Of a stretch of 64,000 bases of DNA, positions 36,085 through 44,181 are shown piece after piece. A program made the translations under genes and the position numbers. Under the pieces are notes generated by a model. That model searched no databases, was not told the origin of the DNA, and saw nothing but the letters and a program-made list of their open reading frames with translations. Position 1 is the stretch's first letter, and each line of letters starts with the position of its first letter. This stretch comes from an uncultured Amylibacter sp. (lineage in GTDB: Bacteria; Pseudomonadota; Alphaproteobacteria; Rhodobacterales; Rhodobacteraceae): NCBI GenBank assembly GCA_943846615.1, contig OX044354.1:1815001-1879000 (forward strand), read 5' to 3'.

Positions 36085-37197
36085 ATGAAGTTTCCAAAGT
36101 GGATAATTCTGGTGCTTGCAGCAGCAGTTGCCGCATATATCTATATTTCTGGGCAATCAGACAAGGATATGGCAGAAGTCGAAGGCGATAAAACAAAGGT
36201 TGGCTTTGTATATGTTGGCCCAGTCGGTGATTTCGGTTGGTCATATGAGCACGACCAAGGCCGCCAAGCGGTTGAAGCGGAATTTGGCGACAAGGTTGAA
36301 ACCATGTTTGTTGAATCAGTGCCAGAAGGTGCAGATTCAGAACGTGTGATGACGCAGATGGCGCTGGACGGTGCAGATCTGATTTTCACAACATCGTTTG
36401 GTTACATGGACCCGACAATCAACGTTGCGAAAAAGTTCCCGAATGTGAAATTCGAACACGCGACAGGTTACAAGCAAGCAGATAACGTTTCCACGTATTC
36501 AGCGCGTTTCTACGAAGGTCGTTCTGTGATTGGTCACATTGCGGGTCACATGACGGAAAGCAACACAATCGGTTACATCGCGTCATTCCCAATTCCAGAA
36601 GTTATTCGCGGAATTAACTCTGCATACATCGCGGCCAAGGCTGTGAATCCTGATGTGAAAATGAAAATCGTTTGGGTGTACACGTGGTTTGATCCAGGCA
36701 AAGAAGCGGATGCGGCGACGGCGTTGATTGAACAGGGTGCGGACATCATCATGCAGCACACTGATTCACCAGCGGCAATGACGATTGCAGAAGAAAAAGG
36801 CATTTTGGCATTTGGTCAAGCGTCTGACATGAAGCAATTCGGTCCTAACGCGCGTTTGTCATCAATCATTGATGATTGGGCACCATACTATATCGCACGT
36901 ACAAAGGCGGTTATGGACGGCACATGGGAATCCACAGCAACGTGGGATGGTATCAAAGAGGGCATGGTTGCCATCGGTGATTTTTCCGACAAGATCCCAG
37001 CGGACGTTCAGGCATCTGCGACGGCGCTGAAAGAAGCATTGTCAGCGGGTACAACGCACAGCTTTACTGGCCCATTGAACAAGCAAGACGGCACGCCGTG
37101 GTTGGCAGCGGGTGAAACCGCCACTGACTTTGGTGATGATGGTTTAGCTGGTATGAACTTCTATGTTGAAGGCGTTGAAGGCGACGTTCCACAATAA
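36085..37197 (+). CDS. BmpA-family substrate-binding protein
   Basis: A 370-residue periplasmic protein anchored or cleaved after an N-terminal hydrophobic helix (WIILVLAAAVAAYIYI, residues 6-21); there is no lipobox cysteine. The binding fold begins with KVGFVYVGPVGDFGWSYEH, the BmpA/PBP1-type motif, and NVKFEHATGYK and TDSPAAMTIAEEKG follow. Members bind purine nucleosides or bases, consistent with the xdh context. The frame opens at 36058, but ATG 36085 has AGGGGAG upstream. Codon use is highly biased, as expected for an abundant binding protein. A strong terminator follows. Confidence 0.92.
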   Translation: MKFPKWIILVLAAAVAAYIYISGQSDKDMAEVEGDKTKVGFVYVGPVGDFGWSYEHDQGRQAVEAEFGDKVETMFVESVPEGADSERVMTQMALDGADLIFTTSFGYMDPTINVAKKFPNVKFEHATGYKQADNVSTYSARFYEGRSVIGHIAGHMTESNTIGYIASFPIPEVIRGINSAYIAAKAVNPDVKMKIVWVYTWFDPGKEADAATALIEQGADIIMQHTDSPAAMTIAEEKGILAFGQASDMKQFGPNARLSSIIDDWAPYYIARTKAVMDGTWESTATWDGIKEGMVAIGDFSDKIPADVQASATALKEALSAGTTHSFTGPLNKQDGTPWLAAGETATDFGDDGLAGMNFYVEGVEGDVPQ

Positions 37198-37218
37198 ATC
37201 AAACTTTTACGACAAAGA

Positions 37219-37250
37219 GGGGCCTGCAACCTGTGTTGCGGGCCCTTTTT
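37219..37250 (+). terminator. Intrinsic terminator after the BmpA gene
   Basis: GGGCCTGCAAC (to 37230), loop CTGT, GTTGCGGGCCC (37235-37245), then TTTTT. It ends the purine/importer operon immediately before the convergent DUF4259 gene stop. Confidence 0.9.
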
Positions 37251-37251
37251 G

Positions 37252-37902
37252 TTAGAGGTCGATATCTTGGGATTTTTTGAATTGTTCCAACAGATCAGCG
37301 TGGGGGGATCCATCGGCATTGAAGTGGGGCGGATTGAACGTTCTCTGTAGACAATCGCGGTCCGCATAGAGTGTCATGCTGACCAATATCCCGTCATCAC
37401 TGGAAGCGGTTAATTCTACCTCTTCATTTGGATCAATGTCCTTCCGACACAGATAACAGACAGCGCCGATTTTTGCTGGCTCGATAAATTCTGGCTTTGG
37501 GGGCGTATAGTCATTACTTAGATCAAGGCGAGTAAGTAGATCATTTGTGGCGTTCAGCCAGTCCGCATATGCATCCGATTCTTGCCACAGATCGCGTAAT
37601 TCCGAGTGGCTTTGAACCTGTCTGATTGCTATGGTTGCCATCTCGATCAGATCACTGTTTACGATGTCAAAAGATGTTAGGTTTTCAGCCACTTCATTTG
37701 GCAGGTCTATGCTGGGGCGGTTAAGGGTTGCGGCGACAATTTCGGCAGCGGCCAAGATTTCACAGGCATGATCAAGTTCGATGCAATCCTGCTTTGAGGT
37801 ATTGATTTTGAATGTCTGCGCCAGATTTTGTCCTGCGCGCATTTCCGCGACGAAATCGAGGGCGGTATCATTGCCAAAGTTGCTTGTGCTCCATGTGCCC
37901 AT
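37252..37902 (-). CDS. DUF4259 family protein
   Basis: A 216-residue cytoplasmic protein. The N-terminus MGTWSTSNFGNDTALDFVAE is the recognisable DUF4259 opening (PF14078). A second conserved stretch, CEILAAAEIVAATLNRPS, follows. Near residue 165 CYLCRKDID gives a C-x-x-C that might bind metal. The function is unknown. The start at 37902 matches the family; an upstream ATG at 37956 in the same frame adds 18 unconserved residues. The stop lies against the terminator of the convergent bmpA gene. Confidence 0.8.
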   Translation of the reverse strand: MGTWSTSNFGNDTALDFVAEMRAGQNLAQTFKINTSKQDCIELDHACEILAAAEIVAATLNRPSIDLPNEVAENLTSFDIVNSDLIEMATIAIRQVQSHSELRDLWQESDAYADWLNATNDLLTRLDLSNDYTPPKPEFIEPAKIGAVCYLCRKDIDPNEEVELTASSDDGILVSMTLYADRDCLQRTFNPPHFNADGSPHADLLEQFKKSQDIDL

Positions 37903-37956
37903 ATCTGGTTTCCTTGTTTTTAAATACCTAAGGTAGCATGGATATACCCATTGCAC

Positions 37957-37989
37957 ACAAAAAAGCCGCGCAGGAAACCTGCGCGGCTT
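37957..37989 (-). terminator. Intrinsic terminator of the exported fibre-like gene
   Basis: Read on the minus strand: AAGCCGCGCAGG, loop TTT, CCTGCGCGGCTT, then a T run (the A run at 37957-37964 on the plus strand). A perfect 12-bp stem, 20 bases after the stop of the gene ending at 38010. Confidence 0.9.
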
Positions 37990-38009
37990 TACTTCAGCGG
38001 TTGCTGAAT

Positions 38010-39176
38010 TTATTTTTCCAACTGTTCCAAACGCAATGCCAACGCCGCGATTGTTTCGCGTTGTTTTTGCATCTCTTGGTTCATTTGGTCGATGTAGATG
38101 TGCGCGTGCTCTAACTCGTTCAACATGCCACCAATTTTGTGGGTTATGTTCATTGTTGGCGCATCTTCTGGTGTTGGGCCAACGTTAGGCAAGAAGCTGT
38201 TTGCGTACATTGCAGCGGCGTGTTCTTGGATCGTTGGCAAATCGTATGTTTCGTCGAACACACGGTCACAACCTGCGTCACAGGCGTTGCCTGTTCCTGT
38301 TGTGATTGTGCCCGTTGCGATAATATCACCATCGATATCCACGGTGTTGGTGGCTGTAATGCCCAAACGGAACAAGTTGTTCGAGGCAGCTTCATCGATT
38401 TTAAACATTTTGTTGCCGCCGTTGATGCCGATGTTGAAGCGACCTGAATCGTCTTGGTTTTGAATTAACCAATCAGAGGTGGCTGAATCCAACAGGATCG
38501 TGGAATCGTTCGCCCCCTTAGAGATGTGCAAGCTGGCAGTAGCATTCCGAATACCAAGACCGATGTTGTTATCGCTGTCGATAACAATGGCGTTGTCATC
38601 TGCGCCAGGTAGGATTTTAAATGGAAGTTTGCTGCCATTTGTTACGTCGCGTACGAAGAAATTGGTTTCATTCGCTGCGATGTCGAATGTTTGTGGTGTA
38701 AATCCGCTCGAACCATCTTGCTGCAAGCGAAGTGTTGGACTGTCACCGTCGACAACTTGAAGTTCAACAACGGGTGTTGCTGTACCGAAACCAATGCGTC
38801 CGCCGTCATCTACATACAATGCATTGCTTGGCGCAGTTGCTTCGATTGTGAAGGGTGTGCGACCGCCGGTAATATCATCAATTGAAAACTTGTTCGCGCC
38901 GCCGTTTGATGAATCGTTGAATGTTAGCTGCCAATCATTTGATGGGAAGCTGGCTGATGTTGATGTATCAACCGCGCCAATGCGTAGGTTGTTTTCTTTC
39001 AGGCGTAGTGTATCGAAGCCGAAGCTCTCGCCGTTCACACAGTCCATGCCGATACATGCGCTGCCATCAACGATTAAATCGTCTAGGATTACCTGGTCAG
39101 CAGACGCTGATGCGCCGATCATTCCGATTGCAAAACCAGCAATCGCTGTTGTTTTTAATTTCGCTAAATTAGTCAT
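38010..39176 (-). CDS. Exported fibre-like protein with C-terminal coiled coil
   Basis: A 388-residue secreted protein with signal peptide (cleavage expected after GASASA). The mature N-terminus reads VDGSACIGMDCVNGESFGFD, with two close cysteines. Beta-rich repeats follow, of the kind GRIGFGTATPVVELQVVDG and NNIGLGIRNATASLHISKG, resembling the LGIGT-P repeats of phage tail fibres and trimeric surface proteins. From about residue 315 come EHAAAMYANSFLPNVG and NELEHAHIYIDQMNQEMQ, then a heptad-like coiled coil to the end. I recognise the pattern as a recurrent exported family in marine proteobacteria, but no function is known to me. The Shine-Dalgarno is AAAGGAG. Confidence 0.75.
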   Translation of the reverse strand: MTNLAKLKTTAIAGFAIGMIGASASADQVILDDLIVDGSACIGMDCVNGESFGFDTLRLKENNLRIGAVDTSTSASFPSNDWQLTFNDSSNGGANKFSIDDITGGRTPFTIEATAPSNALYVDDGGRIGFGTATPVVELQVVDGDSPTLRLQQDGSSGFTPQTFDIAANETNFFVRDVTNGSKLPFKILPGADDNAIVIDSDNNIGLGIRNATASLHISKGANDSTILLDSATSDWLIQNQDDSGRFNIGINGGNKMFKIDEAASNNLFRLGITATNTVDIDGDIIATGTITTGTGNACDAGCDRVFDETYDLPTIQEHAAAMYANSFLPNVGPTPEDAPTMNITHKIGGMLNELEHAHIYIDQMNQEMQKQRETIAALALRLEQLEK

Positions 39177-39215
39177 ATTTCGCTCCTTTGTTGAGGCACT
39201 GGTGCAAGCAGTGCG

Positions 39216-39485
39216 TTATTCTTCTTTGATGTCTTCTGGTTTTGAAATGACGCCGCGGGCCACGAAAAACATTCCGTTTGCTGAAAATGGTACAAACATT
39301 TCTTTCTTTGCCGCTGCGCCACGACCATTGTTTTGCGGGTTTTTGATTTCCTGCACTTCACTGGTCGCTGCCGTTAGTTCGTATTGATATGCGCCATCCA
39401 TGACCTTGGCGAGATCACGCAAATTAAAGACTGGTGTTCCGCGATCGGATTTAACCGTTTGAATGGTTCCGTCCGGAGAGGTCAC
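39216..39485 (-). pseudogene. Truncated small exported protein, partner of the fibre-like gene
   Basis: About 89 residues beginning VTSPDGTIQTVKSDRGTPVF and ending ARGVISKPEDIKEE. The 39-base spacing and order suggest it belongs with the following fibre-like gene. The expected signal peptide is missing: the frame continues upstream only as IASIWFENWGDLSNAAF to a stop at 39552, with no ATG and no Shine-Dalgarno before the GTG at 39485. The upstream part overlaps antisense to an UnbV-like remnant, so a deletion or insertion probably removed its 5' end. Function is unknown. Confidence 0.6.
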
Positions 39486-39499
39486 AACAAAGGCCGCGT

Positions 39500-39697
39500 T
39501 TGAAAGATCACCCCAATTTTCAAACCATATTGATGCAATTGGGCGGTGGATTTATGTCATTTGATGCGTTGGACGTGCATTTTGGATTGGGGGATGTCCA
39601 GAATGTGAAATCCGTTTCCGTTCGCTGGCCTGATGGTGGCGTCGATGAATTTGGGCCGCTGACCGCTGGTGCGATTTATGGTGTTACGCGCCACTAA
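39500..39697 (+). pseudogene. Remnant of an ASPIC/UnbV-domain protein (C-terminus only)
   Basis: About 50 recognisable residues, from LGGGFMSFDALDVHFGLGDV (about 39542) to VRWPDGGVDEFGPLTAG and a stop at 39697. The H-F-G-L-G and V-R-W-P-D-G motifs are the end of the ASPIC/UnbV domain, which normally closes secreted FG-GAP repeat proteins of 500-1100 residues. Nothing upstream in this frame is coding beyond a stop at 39452. It is therefore a 5'-truncated remnant that meets the minus-strand remnant head-on at about 39490-39540. Its stop overlaps the phosphopantetheinyl transferase stop by 14 bases. Confidence 0.65.
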
Positions 39698-40415
39698 CAT
39701 CCATTGCATCGTGAACGAGCCACGTCAGGATTTTACCACCCAAGTTTTGATATTGTAAGTTGAACACCTCACCCTCCTTCAGGGTCGGATGCAGGGTTTG
39801 GGTCAGCCTCAGTTGAACCTGATCCTCGGTTGGGTGTGCGTGGATCGTGGCAGCGTCAAAGCCGAAGAAGGATTTAACGATGGGAAACAGCGCCTTGTAT
39901 AGTGTCTCCTTGGCCGAGAACAACAGCGTGGCGAAATACTGTTCTGTTAATGCGGATTGGGATGTGAAAACCGCGATGTCGTGTTCGGACATTGCGACAT
40001 GGCGCACAGAGCGTAATGCGTTATCGCCAAGCAGCCATTCCACATCTATGCCAACATAACGGTTTGGTGCTGTGGTCAATATACATGCACAATATTCGCG
40101 AGAATGCGTAATGGAACCCTGGACACCTGCGGGCCAAATCGGGTTTCTTTTCTCGCCGCTTAGAACGGTTTGTGGTGGGATGTTTAGACGCGTGAACCCG
40201 CCTGCTACCAATGCACGCCCCGCCAAGTATTCCGATTTCCGCTTATCAACGGCGGCGCTCAATGAAGTAGGGAGCGCGATGTTGTAAGCCGAGAAGAGTG
40301 CATCGCTGAAACCGTCAGGCGAAAATGCAGCGTGCAAAATAAGCGTCTGCGCCGCGCCTGTGCCGATTTGTTGCGGCACCTCCAAGAATTTTTTTACTGT
40401 GCCATCACTCGGCAT
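39684..40415 (-). CDS. 4'-phosphopantetheinyl transferase (EntD-like)
   Basis: A 243-residue enzyme that moves phosphopantetheine from coenzyme A to carrier proteins. The magnesium and CoA site motifs are clear: VGIDVEWLLG (about 140-149) and LFSAKETLYKALFPIV (about 185-200), with the preceding GSITHSREYCACIL typical of the EntD/Sfp group. There is no NRPS, PKS or siderophore gene in the window, so its target carrier protein lies elsewhere. The stop overlaps the UnbV remnant. The next gene upstream, an exporter-type ABC protein, is on the same strand 131 bases away. Confidence 0.87.
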   Translation of the reverse strand: MPSDGTVKKFLEVPQQIGTGAAQTLILHAAFSPDGFSDALFSAYNIALPTSLSAAVDKRKSEYLAGRALVAGGFTRLNIPPQTVLSGEKRNPIWPAGVQGSITHSREYCACILTTAPNRYVGIDVEWLLGDNALRSVRHVAMSEHDIAVFTSQSALTEQYFATLLFSAKETLYKALFPIVKSFFGFDAATIHAHPTEDQVQLRLTQTLHPTLKEGEVFNLQYQNLGGKILTWLVHDAMDVSGA

Positions 40416-40546
40416 TTTTTCTACCTTTTCGGCGTCCCTGAGCAGGGTTTGGCAGGAATGGCTGCGAAAGTAAATGAACGCTGGTGTGAGACATCATGTG
40501 AATAGCCGATGTATGATGTCGTCACTTTCATAACTGTGCTTTCGAC

Positions 40547-42382
40547 TTAATCTGTGGAAATATATCCGCCCGTTTGGTGTTGCCACAGGCTGGCATATAG
40601 ACCGTTTAATGCGATTAGTTCATCATGCGATCCCTGTTCGATGACTTTGCCTTCGTCCAGAACCAATATCCGATCCATCTGTGCGATGGTCGACAGGCGA
40701 TGCGCGATGGCGACGACGGTTTTGCCGTGCATCATTTCGCTCAGTGTGCGTTGAATTTGCGCCTCCACCTCGCTGTCTAGTGCGCTGGTGGCTTCGTCTA
40801 GCAATAGGATAGGAGCATCCTTCAAAATCACTCGCGCCAGTGCGATGCGTTGGCGTTGACCACCAGATAGTTTCACACCACGTTCGCCGACCTGTGCATC
40901 GTAACCGCGATTCCCAAAGCTATCCTCGAGGTCCAGTATGAACTCATGCGCTTCGGCTTGCTTGGCGGCTTGATGGATTTGAGCCTCTGTTGCGTCTGGT
41001 CGACCATAGATTAAGTTTTCCTTGATTGATCTGTGCAGCAACGAGTTTTCCTGTTGAACCATGCCGATCTGCTTGCGCACACTGCTTTGAGTGACAGTTT
41101 TCACGTCTTGGTCGTCAATAAATATTTGCCCGTTTTCAGGGTCGTACAAACGCAGTAATGCCTTGATCAATGTGGACTTCCCCGCGCCCGAACGCCCGAC
41201 CAAGCCGATCTTTTCACCCGCTTCAATCTGGATGTTGATACTGGAAAGGCCACCGTGATTTTTGCCGTAATGGTGGCTGAGGTTGGTTACGGTTATCGCA
41301 CCTTTGCGTAAATCGATGTCTTTGGCATTTGGAGCGTCGACCAGACCAATGGGTTGGGAAATGGTTTCCAGACCTTCGGAAACGACGCCAAGGTAGCGGA
41401 AAAATCCGGCTAATGCACCCATGATCCAACCTGTCATGGAATTGATCCGCAAAGCCAAAGTCCCCGCCGCGGCGACTGAGCCAACGGTGGCGGTGCCCGA
41501 TGACCACATCATCAAGGCCCAGCCGGTAATGCTGATGATTAGGATACCGTTCAGCGTCGAAAACCCAGCCTCCATCACCGTTAGAATGCGGTTTTCCGCG
41601 GTGTATGTTTGGCGGTGATTTTCCAAAATATCGTAGGCATATGCGGTTTCGCGATCATTGTGTGAAAACAATTTCACGGATTGGATGTTGGAAAAACTGT
41701 CAACGATAAAGCCTAACGATCGGCTGCGTGCGGCAGAGCTGGCGCGCGACGCGGGGCGGATGCGTTTGAGTGACCAACGTAAAAGTGCGAGGTACAGGAT
41801 CAGCCAGAGGCCCAGCGGGATCAGAAGTCGGGTGTCTGCGTTTGCCAACAGGATACTGGCGCCAACGATGTAAGCGATTGAGAAGGTCAACACTTCCATC
41901 ATGATGAAGGCCAAATCGCCTGTCGCGGCGGGGAGCTGCATAACACGTGATGAAATGCGACCCGCAAAATCGTTTTCGAACCAACCAACAGGCTGTTTAG
42001 AAATATGGCGAAATGCACGCCAACGACCAAGTGCCGCCAAGTTGGGTTGGATTGAGAGTTTGATCAGAGAAGTGTTGAGAATTTGCACCAAAGGGCGCAG
42101 AAACAAAACGAAAATGACGACGAAGATAAGTTCGCTACGGTGTTGTTCCCAAAACGCCGCAGGTGACGTATCATTCAACATATCGATCAAGCGACCAAGG
42201 TAATAAATCAGCCCGATTTCAGCCACTGCAACCAAGGCTGAAACAAACAGGTTGATCGCCATCACCTTACGAAATGGCTGGGTATACATCGCCAAGAACG
42301 GCCACAGTTTGGTAGGGGGAGTGTCGCTATTCACAGGTTCGATATAAGGATCGACAAGTGATTCGAAAAATTTGAAGTACAT
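40547..42382 (-). CDS. Exporter-type ABC transporter (fused permease and ATPase), copy 1
   Basis: A 611-residue half-transporter: about six membrane helices (residues 60-330), then an ABC domain with Walker A GLVGRSGAGKSTLIK, signature KLSGGQRQRIALARV, Walker B LLLDEATSALDSE and the H-loop HRLST. The architecture is MsbA-like (ABCB type) and predicts export, although a few importers share the fold. ATG 42382 (MYFKFFESLVDPYIEPVN) is preferred over the first ATG at 42445 because the paralogue at 49883 begins alike. It is divergent from the dctP gene, with a TAGTATACTA palindrome between them. The substrate is unknown. Confidence 0.9.
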   Translation of the reverse strand: MYFKFFESLVDPYIEPVNSDTPPTKLWPFLAMYTQPFRKVMAINLFVSALVAVAEIGLIYYLGRLIDMLNDTSPAAFWEQHRSELIFVVIFVLFLRPLVQILNTSLIKLSIQPNLAALGRWRAFRHISKQPVGWFENDFAGRISSRVMQLPAATGDLAFIMMEVLTFSIAYIVGASILLANADTRLLIPLGLWLILYLALLRWSLKRIRPASRASSAARSRSLGFIVDSFSNIQSVKLFSHNDRETAYAYDILENHRQTYTAENRILTVMEAGFSTLNGILIISITGWALMMWSSGTATVGSVAAAGTLALRINSMTGWIMGALAGFFRYLGVVSEGLETISQPIGLVDAPNAKDIDLRKGAITVTNLSHHYGKNHGGLSSINIQIEAGEKIGLVGRSGAGKSTLIKALLRLYDPENGQIFIDDQDVKTVTQSSVRKQIGMVQQENSLLHRSIKENLIYGRPDATEAQIHQAAKQAEAHEFILDLEDSFGNRGYDAQVGERGVKLSGGQRQRIALARVILKDAPILLLDEATSALDSEVEAQIQRTLSEMMHGKTVVAIAHRLSTIAQMDRILVLDEGKVIEQGSHDELIALNGLYASLWQHQTGGYISTD

Positions 42383-42470
42383 TTTATTCCCGTTTGGCGT
42401 GTTAAATTGGTGTGGGAGTGGTGGTGTCAGAATTCCCATCAGCATCGATTTTGAAAATTATCCTTTAATA

Positions 42471-42482
42471 CTAGTATACTAG
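42471..42482. promoter_or_regulatory. GntR-type operator in the ABC/dctP divergent region
   Basis: CTAGTATACTAG is a perfect 12-base palindrome whose core TAGTATACTA fits the general FadR-subgroup pattern (GT-x-x-AC in inverted repeat). It lies 112 bases before dctP and 88 before the ABC gene. The most likely ligand is the GntR protein encoded at the end of the dct operon (46187-46909). Confidence 0.5.
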
Positions 42483-42534
42483 CGTGTCATTTTAAATCAC
42501 TAAATGCCGGAAAGAAAAATATTTTTTATTCAAG

Positions 42535-42564
42535 TTGTAAATATTTGTAAGTCGTGACTATATT
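42535..42564 (+). promoter_or_regulatory. Candidate promoter of the dctPQM operon
   Basis: TTGTAA (42535-42540) and TATATT (42559-42564) are separated by 18 bases, near sigma-70 consensus, with the start expected about 24 bases before the dctP ATG. A second TTGTAA at 42545 makes the -35 choice uncertain. Confidence 0.45.
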
Positions 42565-42594
42565 TGCAAACAAATTTTTTCTGGGAGGATTAAA

Positions 42595-43581
42595 ATGAAA
42601 TTTTCGACAATTCTTGGCCGCGGTGCCGTTGCTGTTGCAGCTGCAACATTAAGCGTTATGGCAACTGCCGCGACTGCAAAAGATTGGAAAGGCTGGAACA
42701 TCCACGTTGTAGACTATCCTGTATCACATGGCATGGAATCGTTCATGGCGGAAGTGACTGAAAAAACCGGTGTTAAGGGTAAAATTTTCCACGCTGGGGT
42801 TTTGGGTTCACAACCAGATGCGATCGAGCAGCTTCGCTTGGGCATCATTGATTTTGGTGTATTCAGCCTAGGGCCGATGGGCCAATCAGTACCAGCAACT
42901 AATGTTGTTTCACTACCATTCATCTTCAAAGGCATCCCACAGATGTACGAATTGATGGATGGCGAAGGTGGCGAGGCAATCGGTAAAGCACTTGAAGAAA
43001 AGGGCATTGTTGCATTGGGTTACTACGATGCGGGCGCACGTTCATTCTACAACAAAATCAGACCTGTAAACACACCGTCTGATGTTGAAGGCATGAAAAT
43101 TCGTGTTATGAACAACGACTTGTTCGTTGGCATGGTTAACTCTATGGGCGGTAACGCAACACCAATGGCGTTTGCTGAAGTTTACCAATCTATCAAAACA
43201 AACGTTGTAGATGGCGCGGAAAACAACCCACCATCATACGAGTCTACAAGCCACTTTGAAGTTGCGAAGTACTACTCTTTGACACAACACTTGATCATTC
43301 CAGAGTGTCTGTGCATGAGCAAGAAAACGTTTGACGCATTGACCGCGGATCAACAAGCGGCTGTTAAAGCGGCTGGTAAAGCATCAACTGATCTACAGCG
43401 CGAGTTGTGGCAGGCACGTGAAGCTGCTTCTATGAAAATCGTTCTAGACGGTGGTGTTACAGTAAACGAAGTTGCTGACAAAGCGCCTTTCCAGGCAGCG
43501 ATGAAGCCAGTTTACGACAACTACTTGGCAGCTAACCCAGAAATGACTGACTTGGTTAACTTGTTCCGTAACGCTAAATAA
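42595..43581 (+). CDS. dctP: TRAP solute-binding protein, DctP family
   Basis: A 328-residue periplasmic binding protein with a signal peptide ending ATAATAKDW. The ligand-clamping Arg is in GMKIRVMNNDLFVGM, and the A-E-N-N loop appears as VVDGAENNPPSYESTSHFE, typical of DctP proteins for sugar acids and other carboxylates. The neighbouring UxuA/UxuB and ManD enzymes point to a uronate or aldonate. GGGAGGAT precedes the ATG. The codon bias is strong (AACAAC, GGT, CCA), suggesting very high expression. A terminator-like hairpin separates it from the permease genes, a common way to keep the binding protein in excess. Confidence 0.94.
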   Translation: MKFSTILGRGAVAVAAATLSVMATAATAKDWKGWNIHVVDYPVSHGMESFMAEVTEKTGVKGKIFHAGVLGSQPDAIEQLRLGIIDFGVFSLGPMGQSVPATNVVSLPFIFKGIPQMYELMDGEGGEAIGKALEEKGIVALGYYDAGARSFYNKIRPVNTPSDVEGMKIRVMNNDLFVGMVNSMGGNATPMAFAEVYQSIKTNVVDGAENNPPSYESTSHFEVAKYYSLTQHLIIPECLCMSKKTFDALTADQQAAVKAAGKASTDLQRELWQAREAASMKIVLDGGVTVNEVADKAPFQAAMKPVYDNYLAANPEMTDLVNLFRNAK

Positions 43582-43598
43582 TTTTAGCAACTGATATT

Positions 43599-43635
43599 GG
43601 ATGCGCCATGCACAGCTGTGGCGCATCCTTTTTTA
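43599..43635 (+). terminator. Partial terminator/attenuator between dctP and dctQ
   Basis: GGATGCGCCA (43599-43608) pairs perfectly with TGGCGCATCC (43619-43628), followed by TTTTTT. Since dctQ has no separate promoter visible in the 14 bases that follow, the hairpin probably terminates most transcripts after dctP and lets some through. Confidence 0.8.
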
Positions 43636-43649
43636 TTGAGGGATATATC

Positions 43650-44180
43650 GTGGAAAATCACCCCGCATGGATTGGGCGCATTGAACGCGTCTTGGATTGG
43701 TTAGCATGGATCTGCATCTTGGCGGCATCTTTGGGACTGGTCATTTTGGTTGCCACTTTTGGGTGGTTGGTTTTTGGGCGGTACGTTCTGAACGTGACCC
43801 CAACGTGGGTTGAGCAGCTGGCATTAGTGCTGGTGTGTTATATCGCCTATCTGGGCGCCGCCGTTGGTATCCACGAAAATACGCACCTTGGTGTGACTTT
43901 ATTCCGCGACGCATTTGGCTGTGGCGTCAGTACGTTTCTAAAGATCATCATTGATATCATTTTGGCCGTGTTTGGTTTGATGATGTTTATTGCATGTATC
44001 GAGTTATACAATTTTGGCTGGGACACGTTGTTGCCCATGCTGAATATCCCCGAAAGTATCCGAACATTATCCGCGCTGTTGTGTGGTGGATTTGTTTTTG
44101 TCTTTGCTGGTTTACGCGCGGTTTTCCGCATCGTTTGCTTGGCCAAAGGAATTACCTATATCGAAAAAGGCGCATCATAA
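43650..44180 (+). CDS. dctQ: TRAP transporter small permease, DctQ family
   Basis: A 176-residue protein with four membrane helices (DWLAWICILAASLGLVILVA, VEQLALVLVCYIAYLGAAVG, a central one near 100-120 and a last near 140-160). The start is GTG 43650, which follows GAGGGAT. The ATG at 43608 opens the same frame but lies inside the terminator stem before it. GIHENTHLGVTLF is a typical DctQ loop. It ends one base before the dctM ATG. Confidence 0.9.
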   Translation: MENHPAWIGRIERVLDWLAWICILAASLGLVILVATFGWLVFGRYVLNVTPTWVEQLALVLVCYIAYLGAAVGIHENTHLGVTLFRDAFGCGVSTFLKIIIDIILAVFGLMMFIACIELYNFGWDTLLPMLNIPESIRTLSALLCGGFVFVFAGLRAVFRIVCLAKGITYIEKGAS

Positions 44181-44181
44181 T

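Noticed and set aside
43608-43649. Earlier ATG start for dctQ
   Set aside because: It sits in the stem of the dctP terminator; GTG 43650 has the only good Shine-Dalgarno.
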